Part shown: piece after piece, positions 16,495-24,321 of the stretch | Layout: each line of letters begins with the position of its first letter | How positions within the stretch are numbered: the first letter of the stretch is position 1 | Source: Lysobacter sp. | GTDB taxonomy: Bacteria > Pseudomonadota > Gammaproteobacteria > Xanthomonadales > Xanthomonadaceae | Assembly (NCBI GenBank): GCA_030151365.1 | Contig: JASLDW010000029.1 | Location: 1-38,158 of the forward strand | Length of the DNA stretch: 38,158 bases | Reading direction: 5' to 3' | The notes under the pieces: generated by a model | The model's input: the letters and a program-made list of their open reading frames with translations, nothing else | What the model was told of the DNA's origin: nothing | Database searches by the model: none | Translations under genes and position numbers: made by a program

Positions 16495-17159
16495 TCGTCG
16501 CGCAGTCTTGCGTTGATGGAGGATTCCTCGGCATCCAATTGTGCCTGTTCGCTGGGTTGGCGCAGCACGTTGCGACGGCGGATGTCGTCGCGTCGTTGCG
16601 ACAGCGTCGCGCACATGCGCTCCTGCGGCATCGGCGAACAACTGTCGCGCACCCATGATCCGCCGGCGTAGGCAATGCCCGGATAGACGCCGATTCCGCC
16701 GCGCTGGCCGATGCGCACGCCGGCATGGCGATCCTGGTAACGCACCTGCGTGCCACCGCCCAGCGGCGCGACCGGTGGCCGCACAACGCCCCACGGCGGC
16801 GCGGCGATCCATCCCGGTTGCCAGCGCGGATTGCCTTCGCCGTTTTCGCTGGTGTAACGGCTGCCATCGGCGGCGGTGCATTCATACAACGGACGCGGTT
16901 GGCGGAGTACGTAATGCACTTCGCGCACGTTCTCCTGCGCTGCCGGCGCGACGATTGGCGTCGACGCCCTCGGGGGAGCATCCCTGGGACGCAGCATCTG
17001 CCGCACCTGCTGGTGCTGGTGGGCGGGGCAGGGGCTGTCGCGCAGTTCGACCTGCCCGCGGGCATCGGTGCAGCGATAGACAGTGACATCGTTCTGGGCC
17101 GCACAGGTGCAAGTGCAGGCAAGCAACAGCATCAGGGCGATGGCGGCAGCCGGGCGCAT
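16485..17159 (-). CDS. DUF4124-containing exported protein, copy 1
   Basis: A 224-residue paralogue of the next gene. A cysteine-containing signal sequence (about 1-21, LLLACTCTCAAQ) precedes VYRCTDARGQVELRDSPCP (27-45) and LYECTAADGSRYTSENGEG (91-109). A glycine- and tryptophan-rich middle follows, then a C-terminal helical segment with cysteines (DSCSPMPQERMCATL near the start, DEC near the end). The same two-motif plus Cys-helix layout in both proteins indicates an old tandem duplication. A lipoprotein is possible because of LLAC but the lipobox is not typical. The role is unknown; the neighbouring XVIPCD-like gene in the same direction is the only functional hint. Confidence 0.78.
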   Translation of the reverse strand: MRPAAAIALMLLLACTCTCAAQNDVTVYRCTDARGQVELRDSPCPAHQHQQVRQMLRPRDAPPRASTPIVAPAAQENVREVHYVLRQPRPLYECTAADGSRYTSENGEGNPRWQPGWIAAPPWGVVRPPVAPLGGGTQVRYQDRHAGVRIGQRGGIGVYPGIAYAGGSWVRDSCSPMPQERMCATLSQRRDDIRRRNVLRQPSEQAQLDAEESSINARLRDECG

Positions 17160-17200
17160 GGCACCATCTTGCGCGCGTTGCCGCGCGCCGGGAAGAGTCG

Positions 17201-18673
17201 TCAGGCCTTGGCCAGCAGCATCGCGGCGATGCTCGCCGCCGCGTCGCGCCCTTCCTGCACTGCGGTCACCACCAGATCCGGCCCGCGCACGCAGTCGCCG
17301 CCGGCGAACAGGCGCGGATGGGTGGTCTGCCAGGCGCGACGGTGTTCGCCGGCCACGACCAGTCGCCCGTTGGCTTGTGCCTGCACGTCTGCTTCGGCCA
17401 GCCAATCCGGCAATTGCGGTGCGAACCCGAAGGCGATGATCACCACGTCGGCGTCGATCATGGTTTCGTTACCGGGAACGACCACGGCATTGCGACGACC
17501 TCGGGCATCGGGTTCGCCGAGTTCGGTGGTCGCGACGCGCACGCCGGAAACTGCGCCACTGCCATCGGATTCGATCGACAACGGCTGGCGATTGAACAGG
17601 AATTCGACCTGCTCCTCGCGCGCATTGGCGACTTCGCGCGCGGAGCCGGGCATGCTGGCTTCGTCGCGGCGATAGACGCAGCTGACGTTCGCCGCGCCGA
17701 GTCGCACCGCCGAACGCACGCAGTCCATTCCGGTATCGCCGCCACCGAGCACGACCACGCGCTTTCCGGAGAGGTCTGGGAGGTGCATTCCCGGCTCCAA
17801 ATGGGTGTGCTCCCAACCGGCGATCGGATGCGATGCATCGGCAGCATCACCAGCGACACGACGTCCGTTCTGCACCAGGAAGGGCAGCGCCGGCATCACC
17901 CCGCGCAACTCCTGTCCCGGCAGGCCGCCGTCGGTATAGCGATAGGCGCCGAGACCGAGGAAGACGGCGTCGAATTCTTCGAGCAAGGCATTGAGCGAAA
18001 TATCGCGACCGATTTCCACGCCAAGCCGGAATTGCACGCCCATGCCTTCGAGCAATTCGCGGCGGCGCGCGATCACCGACTTCTCGAGCTTGAACGTCGG
18101 AATGCCGAATTGCAGCAGGCCGCCGATCTGTTCGTAGCGATCGAACACGGTCGCGGCGATGCCCTTGCGCACCAGGCGATCGGCGCACGCGAGTCCCGCC
18201 GGGCCGGCGCCGACGATCGCGACGCGCTTGCCGGTGGCCTGCACCCGCGACAGGTCGGGTCGCCAGCCTTGGGCGAGCGCGGTTTCGACGATGTACTTCT
18301 CCACCGAACCGATCGTCACCGCGCCGAAGCCGTCCTCAAGCGTGCAGGCGCCTTCGCACAGGCGATCCTGCGGACACACGCGACCACAGATTTCCGGCAG
18401 CGGATTGGTTTCGTGGCAGAGCTCGACCGCTTCGATGATGCGGCCTTCCTCCACCAATCGCAGCCAGCGCGGAATGTGGTTGTGCACCGGGCAGGCGTTC
18501 TGGCAATAGGGGTTGCCGCAATCGAGGCAACGCCCGGCCTGCTGCTTCGCCGCAGGCACGTCGAAGCGTCCGTAGAGTTCGCTCCAGTCGCCTTGCAACC
18601 GCAGTTGCAGCGGCTGCTTGTCGGGCATCTGCCGCGGCGCGTCGAGGAACTGGAAGGGCAGCTTGCGGCTCAT
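17201..18673 (-). CDS. gltD: Glutamate synthase (NADPH), small (beta) subunit
   Basis: Feeds electrons from NADPH via FAD and two [4Fe-4S] clusters to the large subunit for glutamate formation from 2-oxoglutarate and glutamine. The 490-residue protein has the N-terminal cluster ligands C49-C52-C57-C61 and C96-C100-C106-C110. The FAD motif VGAGPAGLACADRL is at about 154-167 and the NADPH motif VVLGGGDTGMDC near 307-318. A C-terminal FAGGDCVRGPDLVVTA FAD contact completes it. It starts at 18673 inside the last codons of gltB (ATGA overlap), so the two subunits are translationally coupled. Confidence 0.96.
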   Translation of the reverse strand: MSRKLPFQFLDAPRQMPDKQPLQLRLQGDWSELYGRFDVPAAKQQAGRCLDCGNPYCQNACPVHNHIPRWLRLVEEGRIIEAVELCHETNPLPEICGRVCPQDRLCEGACTLEDGFGAVTIGSVEKYIVETALAQGWRPDLSRVQATGKRVAIVGAGPAGLACADRLVRKGIAATVFDRYEQIGGLLQFGIPTFKLEKSVIARRRELLEGMGVQFRLGVEIGRDISLNALLEEFDAVFLGLGAYRYTDGGLPGQELRGVMPALPFLVQNGRRVAGDAADASHPIAGWEHTHLEPGMHLPDLSGKRVVVLGGGDTGMDCVRSAVRLGAANVSCVYRRDEASMPGSAREVANAREEQVEFLFNRQPLSIESDGSGAVSGVRVATTELGEPDARGRRNAVVVPGNETMIDADVVIIAFGFAPQLPDWLAEADVQAQANGRLVVAGEHRRAWQTTHPRLFAGGDCVRGPDLVVTAVQEGRDAAASIAAMLLAKA

Positions 18674-21600
18674 GCGGCGCGCCTCAGTTCGTCGGCCAGC
18701 GTGTCGAGATCGGCGGCCTTCGGTTTCGCCAGCCAGAACTTGCCGACGTAATCGCGGAAACCGTCGAGGATGCGCGCGCTCCAGGCGCTGCCGGTCAGGC
18801 GCGCGTGGGTTTCGATCAGTTCGCGCAGGTGCTGGCGATAGGTGTCGAAATTTTCCGCGGTAATGCGCTGGATATCGATCAGTTCGTGGTTGTAGCGATC
18901 GACGAAATCGCGCTCGCGATCGAGCACATAGGCGATCCCGCCGGTGAAGCCGGCGCCGAAGTTGAGGCCGACGTCGCCGAGCACGACCACGGTGCCGCCG
19001 GTCATGTATTCGCAGCAGTGGTCGCCGGCGCCTTCGACCACCGCGACCGCGCCGGAATTGCGCACGGCGAAACGTTCGCCGGCCCGGCCCGCCGCATACA
19101 GTTCGCCGCCCGTGGCGCCATAGAGGCAGGTATTGCCGAGGATCGGCGTGTCCTGGCTTGCGTAACGACTGCCGGCTGCGGGGCGCAGCACGATGCGTCC
19201 ACCCGCCATGCCCTTGCCGACGTAATCGTTGGCGTCGCCGGAGAGATCGATGTGCAATCCGCCGGCGTTGAACGCGCCGAGACTCTGTCCTGCGGTGCCG
19301 TGCAGGCGCAAGGTGATCGGACGATCGCTCATCCCGGTATTGCCGTGATGCTGCGCGATCAAACCGGACAGGCGTGTGCCGATGCTGCGGTCGACATTGC
19401 GGATGGCATGGCTCGCTTCACCACCCGTGCCCTGCGCGATGGCATCGGCGAGTTCGCGCTCGAGTGTCGCTGCGAGTCCATCGGGTTGCGCTTGCAACGC
19501 GGGTGCACCGCAATAGCTGGCAGCCTTGCCGGGATCGCTGCGCAACAATGCCGACAGATCGATGTCGACGTCGTCGCGGGTGTGGCGCAGGAACTGTTCG
19601 AGCAGGTCGCTGCGGCCGACGATCTCGCCCAGCGAACGCGCACCGAGCGCGGCGAGATGTTCGCGCACGTCCTCGGCGATATTGCGGAAGAAGGTTTCGA
19701 CGCGTTCCGGCAGGCCCTTGAAATGCTGCTCGCGCAGGCGTGCGTCCTGGGTCGCGAGGCCGGTGGCGCAATTGTTGAGATGGCAGATGCGCAGGTATTT
19801 GCAGCCAAGCGCGATCATGGGCGCGGTGCCGAAACCGAAACTGTCGGCGCCGAGCAGCGCCGCCTTGATCACGTCGAGCCCGGTCTTCAGGCCGCCATCG
19901 GTTTGGAGCAACACCTTGTCGCGCAGGTCGTTGCCCTGCAGCGCCTGTCTGGCTTCCGACAATCCCAGTTCCCACGGCACACCGGCGTAACGGATCGATC
20001 CGATCGGACTGGCGCCGGTGCCGCCATCGTGTCCGGAAATGGTGATGAGGTCGGCGCCGGCCTTGACCACGCCAGCGGCAATCGTGCCGACACCTGCATG
20101 GCTGACCAGCTTCACCGAGATCAGTGCGCATGGATTGATCTGGCGCAGATCGAAGATCAGCTGCGCGAGATCCTCGATCGAATAGATGTCGTGATGCGGC
20201 GGCGGCGAAATCAGGCCGATGCCGGGCTTGGCGTAACGCAGGCGCGCGATTAGCGGATCGACCTTGCTGCCCGGCAGCTGGCCGCCTTCGCCGGGCTTGG
20301 CGCCCTGCGCGAGCTTGATCTGCAGCACGTCGGCATTGATGAGGTATTCCGGGGTGACGCCGAAACGTCCCGAGGCGATCTGCTTGATCTTGCTGCGGCG
20401 ATCGTCATGGTAGCGCGCGGGATCCTCACCGCCTTCGCCGGAATTGCTGCGCGCGCCAAGGCGGTTCATCGCGATCGCCAGCGCTTCGTGCGCTTCCGGC
20501 GACAATGCGCCGAGACTCATGCCGGCGCTGTCGAAGCGACGGATGATCGCTTCGATCGGTTCGACTTCCTCACGTGGAACCGGTGGACCGATCGGCTTGG
20601 CGCGCAGCAGGTCGCGCAAGGCCGCTGGCGGACGTTCATTCACCGCGGACGAATAGCGCTTCCAGTCCTCGCGATCGCCGGTCAGGACGGCGCGTTGCAA
20701 CGACTGAACCACGTCCGGGTTGTATTGGTGGTATTCGCCGCCAGGCAGGTAGCGCAGCAGTCCGCCGGCTTCGGGCAAGGCATTGAGGTCCCAGCCCTGT
20801 TCCGCCAGCGCGCGCGCATCGGCTTCCAGTCGCGCGAATCCGGCGCCGCCGATCCGCGACGGCGTGCCCGCGAAGCATTGCGCGACCACTTCCGGATCGA
20901 GTCCGACGATTTCGAACAGTTGCGCGCCGCGATAACTGGCGATGGTGCCGATGCCCATCTTCGACAGGATCTTCAGCAGACCCTTCTTCACGCCGCGACG
21001 ATAGCTGCGGCCAACCTGCAGCGGTTCACCATTGGTCTTGCCGCCGAGGATGCCGCGCCGCGCCAGCGCGTGCAGCGACTGGTAGGCGAGGTAGGGATAG
21101 ACCGCGGTCGCGCCGCAGCCGACCAGGCAGGCGAAGTGATGCGGATCGCGCGCGGTGCCGGTCTCGACCAGGATGTTGCTGATGCAACGCAGGTCGTGGC
21201 GGACGAGGTGCTGGTGGACGGCGCCGGTTGCCAACAGCGCATGCACGGCCGCGCAGCCGCGCAGCGGTCGGCGGTCGCTGAGGATCAAGAGTTCGATGCC
21301 GGCGCGCGCGGCGTCTTCGGCCTGCTTGCAGATCCGTTGCAGCGCTTCCTGCAACGAGGTGTTGGCGTCGAAATAGAGATCGATGTAGAGATGCGATTCG
21401 GCGAAGCGCGGCAGCGCCAACAGCTGGTGCAGCTTGCGGTGCGACAACACCGGCGAATTCAGCAAGACGTGGTTGACGTTCGACGGTGCGTCGACGAACA
21501 GATTGCCTTCGCGGCCGATCTGCGTGGTCAGGCTCATCACGCTGCCTTCGCGCAGCGGATCGATCGAGGGGTTGGTGACCTGCGCGAACGCTTGCCGGAA

Positions 21601-23136
21601 ACAGTCGTAGAGCGGGCGGATGCGCTGGCTGATCGCTGCCATCGGCACGTCGTCGCCCATCGATCCGATCGCTTCCTGTTCGGTCTCGGCGAGTGGGCGC
21701 AGCACCTGTTCCTGTTCCTCGCGGCTGAGCTGGAACAGGCGCTGGAAACCGAGCAGGGTTTCGGTATCGAACGGCGCGTCGGTCAACGCGGGATCGATCA
21801 GCTCGGTATGCAGATAGGACATGCCTTCGCGCAACCACTGCTTGTACGGCGCGCGGGCACGGTTGATGGCGTCGATGGCGTGGGTGTCGAGCAGCTTGCC
21901 CTGTTCGAGATCGACCGCGATCATCTCGCCGGGGCCGAGCTTGCCCTTGGCTTCGACCTCTTCCGCTGGCAGGTCCCACACTCCGGTTTCCGAGGCGATC
22001 ACGAACACGCCGTCGCGCGACAACGTCCAGCGTGCCGGACGCAGGCCATTGCGGTCGAGCGTGCAGGCGGCGTGGCGGCCATCGCACATCACGATGCCGG
22101 CGGGGCCGTCCCACGGTTCGGAGTTGATCGCGTAGTACTCGTAGAACGCGACCAGGTCGGCATCCTTGTATTCCAGCGACTGCAACGCCGGCGGAATCAG
22201 GATGCGCATCGCCTGAAGCAAGTCCATGCCGCCGAGTTGCAGCCACTCCAGTGCGTTGTCGAGGCTCTGCGAATCGGAACCGTCGGTGGTGACCGCCTGC
22301 TCGAATTCACTGACGTCGAGCAGTGGCGACTTCCAGACCTTGCGGCGCGACTGCGCCCAGGCGCGATTGCCGGCGATGCTGTTGATTTCGCCGTTGTGGG
22401 CGAGGCGACGGAACGGCTGCGCCAGCGGCCAGCGCGGCTGGGTATTGGTGGAGAAGCGCTGGTGGAACGCCACCACGCGTGCGCTCAGCGCCGGATGGGC
22501 GAGATCGGGATAGAGCGTGCGCAGATGCTCCGGCAGCACCATGCCCTTGTAGCCGAGCAGCTTCGCCGAGAGGCCGACGACATGGAAATCCGTGAGATCG
22601 CGCAAAGACTGTTCTGCGCGACGGCGGGCGAGATACAGTTGGCGTTCGAAGGTGCCGCCGTCGTTGCCGGCATCGACGACGAACACCTGCTCGATATGCG
22701 GCATGTTGGAACGCGCCAGCGCGCCGCAGACGCGATCGTCGGTCGGGACGATGCGCCAGCCCGCGACGGACAGGCCGACACGTTCCAGCTCGCGTTCCAG
22801 CGTTTCGCGGCAGCGCGCGGCATTTTCTTCGCCGCGCGGCAGGAAGACATTGCCGGTGGCGACGCGCCCTTCGGACAACACGATGCCAGTCTCGTCCGCC
22901 AACGCGCGCACGAACGTTTCGCAGCCGTGCAGCAACACGCCGCAACCGTCACCACTCAGACCATCAGCGGCGACACCGCCGCGATGCTCCATCCGCGACA
23001 AGGCTTCCAGCGCGGTATCGACAATGCTGCGCGAACCCGGGCCGGCGATATCGGCAATCAGGCCGAAGCCGCAACTGTCGTGCTCGATTCCGGCGTCATA
23101 CAGACCGCCGGGCAGTGGGGTGCGCCGGTCGTCCAT
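18670..23136 (-). CDS. gltB: Glutamate synthase (NADPH), large (alpha) subunit
   Basis: A 1488-residue iron-sulfur flavoprotein that hydrolyses glutamine, channels ammonia about 30 Å and reduces iminoglutarate to glutamate. The class II glutamine amidotransferase domain has its nucleophile at C22 (HDSCGFGLIAD); this cysteine becomes N-terminal after propeptide removal. The central domain and FMN domain (GEGGEDPARYH, KPGEGGQLPG, GHDGGTGASP) follow. The [3Fe-4S] ligands are in CKYLRICHLNNC, near residue 1115. The C-terminal GXGXG beta-helix domain (GGRIVLRP, GNTCLYGATGGELYAAG) is complete. The ATG at 23136 has a weak CTGGA upstream. A candidate promoter lies at 23199-23227. Confidence 0.97.
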   Translation of the reverse strand: MDDRRTPLPGGLYDAGIEHDSCGFGLIADIAGPGSRSIVDTALEALSRMEHRGGVAADGLSGDGCGVLLHGCETFVRALADETGIVLSEGRVATGNVFLPRGEENAARCRETLERELERVGLSVAGWRIVPTDDRVCGALARSNMPHIEQVFVVDAGNDGGTFERQLYLARRRAEQSLRDLTDFHVVGLSAKLLGYKGMVLPEHLRTLYPDLAHPALSARVVAFHQRFSTNTQPRWPLAQPFRRLAHNGEINSIAGNRAWAQSRRKVWKSPLLDVSEFEQAVTTDGSDSQSLDNALEWLQLGGMDLLQAMRILIPPALQSLEYKDADLVAFYEYYAINSEPWDGPAGIVMCDGRHAACTLDRNGLRPARWTLSRDGVFVIASETGVWDLPAEEVEAKGKLGPGEMIAVDLEQGKLLDTHAIDAINRARAPYKQWLREGMSYLHTELIDPALTDAPFDTETLLGFQRLFQLSREEQEQVLRPLAETEQEAIGSMGDDVPMAAISQRIRPLYDCFRQAFAQVTNPSIDPLREGSVMSLTTQIGREGNLFVDAPSNVNHVLLNSPVLSHRKLHQLLALPRFAESHLYIDLYFDANTSLQEALQRICKQAEDAARAGIELLILSDRRPLRGCAAVHALLATGAVHQHLVRHDLRCISNILVETGTARDPHHFACLVGCGATAVYPYLAYQSLHALARRGILGGKTNGEPLQVGRSYRRGVKKGLLKILSKMGIGTIASYRGAQLFEIVGLDPEVVAQCFAGTPSRIGGAGFARLEADARALAEQGWDLNALPEAGGLLRYLPGGEYHQYNPDVVQSLQRAVLTGDREDWKRYSSAVNERPPAALRDLLRAKPIGPPVPREEVEPIEAIIRRFDSAGMSLGALSPEAHEALAIAMNRLGARSNSGEGGEDPARYHDDRRSKIKQIASGRFGVTPEYLINADVLQIKLAQGAKPGEGGQLPGSKVDPLIARLRYAKPGIGLISPPPHHDIYSIEDLAQLIFDLRQINPCALISVKLVSHAGVGTIAAGVVKAGADLITISGHDGGTGASPIGSIRYAGVPWELGLSEARQALQGNDLRDKVLLQTDGGLKTGLDVIKAALLGADSFGFGTAPMIALGCKYLRICHLNNCATGLATQDARLREQHFKGLPERVETFFRNIAEDVREHLAALGARSLGEIVGRSDLLEQFLRHTRDDVDIDLSALLRSDPGKAASYCGAPALQAQPDGLAATLERELADAIAQGTGGEASHAIRNVDRSIGTRLSGLIAQHHGNTGMSDRPITLRLHGTAGQSLGAFNAGGLHIDLSGDANDYVGKGMAGGRIVLRPAAGSRYASQDTPILGNTCLYGATGGELYAAGRAGERFAVRNSGAVAVVEGAGDHCCEYMTGGTVVVLGDVGLNFGAGFTGGIAYVLDRERDFVDRYNHELIDIQRITAENFDTYRQHLRELIETHARLTGSAWSARILDGFRDYVGKFWLAKPKAADLDTLADELRRAA

Positions 23137-23198
23137 CGTGGTCCAGTCGTGTCGGTGAGGCGAGGGCGACTCGCGTGTGCGGAGTGCCTCTTCACCCG

Positions 23199-23227
23199 AC
23201 TAAATCACAGTTTGTGCACTGCCACAA
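23199..23227 (-). promoter_or_regulatory. Candidate gltBD promoter
   Basis: On the minus strand TTGTGG (23227-23222) and TTTAGT (23204-23199) are 17 bp apart and about 63 bp before the gltB start. Each matches the sigma-70 hexamers only partly. A 9-bp palindrome abuts the -35 side at 23229-23250. Confidence 0.35.
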
Positions 23228-23228
23228 T

Positions 23229-23250
23229 TTTCGTTTCAGGCGAAACGAAA
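23229..23250 (-). terminator. tsaC terminator or gltB operator palindrome
   Basis: TTTCGTTTC and GAAACGAAA pair perfectly over a 4-nt loop, 7 nt after the tsaC stop. There is no long T-run, only AATT. It also touches the proposed gltB -35, so it could be an operator instead. Confidence 0.5.
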
Positions 23251-23257
23251 CCGGGTT

Positions 23258-23818
23258 TCAGCCGCGCAGGACGGCTCCAGTGCGGGCATCGCGAATGGGC
23301 GTCGGCTGCAGCAATCCGCCGGTTTCGCCGGCGAGCACGCCATCGAGCAGGGCGACGATTTCGGGATCCAGTCCGGACCTTTGCGTCGGTGCGTCGTTGC
23401 CGGCGCGATTGGCGCTGGTCGAGACCAGCGCGCCACCGAAGGCATTGCAGAGTTCGATGACGGGCGGATGCGCGGAGACGCGCACCGCGATGCCGTCGTG
23501 CTTGCCCGTGACCCAGCGCGGTGCCGAGGCCGATGCCGGCACGATCCAGGTCGCGGCGCCTGGCCAGCTCGCGCGAACTGCCGCGCGTTGTTCCTCGCCG
23601 AATGCATCCATCGACACGAACGGCGCGAGTTGCGCTTCGTCCGCGGCGATCAGGATCAGGCCCTTCTCGACCTCGCGCTGCTTGATCGCGAGGATGCGCA
23701 TGACGGCGCGTTCGTTGCGCGGATCGCAGCCCAGGCCCCACACGCCTTCGGTGGGGTAGGCGATCACGCCGCCATGGCGAATCGCTTCGGCGGCGCGGGT
23801 GGCATCAAGCAGTGGCAC
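23258..23818 (-). CDS. tsaC: Threonylcarbamoyl-AMP synthase (TsaC/Sua5/YrdC family)
   Basis: Makes L-threonylcarbamoyl-AMP from threonine, bicarbonate and ATP for the t6A37 modification of ANN-decoding tRNAs. The 186-residue length fits the short TsaC form rather than the longer Sua5. Signature segments are GGVIAYPTEGVWGLGCDP (16-33), the KxR motif (K46-R48) preceding KGLILIA, the W-P-G-A substrate loop (85-88) and VSTSANRAGN (132-141). It lies 9 nt downstream of ohr on the same strand, so the two are likely cotranscribed. In related genomes tsaC often sits near topA, dprA and smg, as here. Confidence 0.94.
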   Translation of the reverse strand: MPLLDATRAAEAIRHGGVIAYPTEGVWGLGCDPRNERAVMRILAIKQREVEKGLILIAADEAQLAPFVSMDAFGEEQRAAVRASWPGAATWIVPASASAPRWVTGKHDGIAVRVSAHPPVIELCNAFGGALVSTSANRAGNDAPTQRSGLDPEIVALLDGVLAGETGGLLQPTPIRDARTGAVLRG

Positions 23819-23827
23819 GCGGTCGGA

Positions 23828-24247
23828 TCAATCAACCAGTGTCAGCGTGACCGGGATGTTGCCGCGCGTCGCGTTGGAATACGGGCAAACCTGGTGGGCG
23901 TCGTCGATCAGCTTCTGCGCGGCGGCGCGGTCCATGCCCGGCAGGTGGATGTTCAGGCGCACGGCGACGCCGAATGCCTGGCCGACCGGACCGAGGTCGA
24001 CTTCGGCATCGATGCCGACGCCTTCGGGCACCTGCAGGTGCTGGCGCGCGGCGACCGCCTTCATCGCGCCGATGAAGCAGGCCGAATAGCCCGCCGCGAA
24101 CAACTGTTCGGGATTGGTGCCGCCGCCCTTGCCGGGCGTGGTCAGGCGCACGTCGAGATGGTCGTCGTCACTGCGGGCGTGGCCGTTCTCGCGGCCGCCG
24201 TTGGTGTGGACGCGGGCGGTGTAGACGACTTTGTCGAGCGTATTCAT
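23828..24247 (-). CDS. ohr: Organic hydroperoxide resistance protein Ohr (OsmC/Ohr family)
   Basis: A 139-residue thiol peroxidase that reduces organic and fatty-acid hydroperoxides, using lipoylated proteins as reductant. The reactive cysteine is in GYSACFIGAM (C57), the resolving cysteine in VCPYSNATRGN (C121). R19 and E47 (GGRENG and NPEQLF) match the residues that activate the thiol. These features fit Ohr better than OsmC. The ATG has AGGAAGG five nt upstream. No ohrR repressor gene is adjacent, so control by OhrR cannot be inferred here. Confidence 0.93.
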   Translation of the reverse strand: MNTLDKVVYTARVHTNGGRENGHARSDDDHLDVRLTTPGKGGGTNPEQLFAAGYSACFIGAMKAVAARQHLQVPEGVGIDAEVDLGPVGQAFGVAVRLNIHLPGMDRAAAQKLIDDAHQVCPYSNATRGNIPVTLTLVD

Positions 24248-24272
24248 CGATCCTTCCTGTGTTGGCGGGACA

Positions 24273-24291
24273 GGGCGCAGATGATGCGCCC
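24273..24291 (-). terminator. topA terminator hairpin
   Basis: GGGCGCA and TGCGCCC form a perfect 7-bp stem with a 5-nt loop, about 30 nt beyond the topA stop and before the ohr start. No T-tract follows, so readthrough into ohr is possible. Confidence 0.45.
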
Positions 24292-24321
24292 GTTCGTGTT
24301 ACGAAATCGATAGGCGATCGC

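Noticed and set aside
20407..23460. A 1017-codon plus-strand frame opposite gltB
   Set aside because: Composition is typical of antisense to GC-rich genes; gltB has full family motifs on the other strand.
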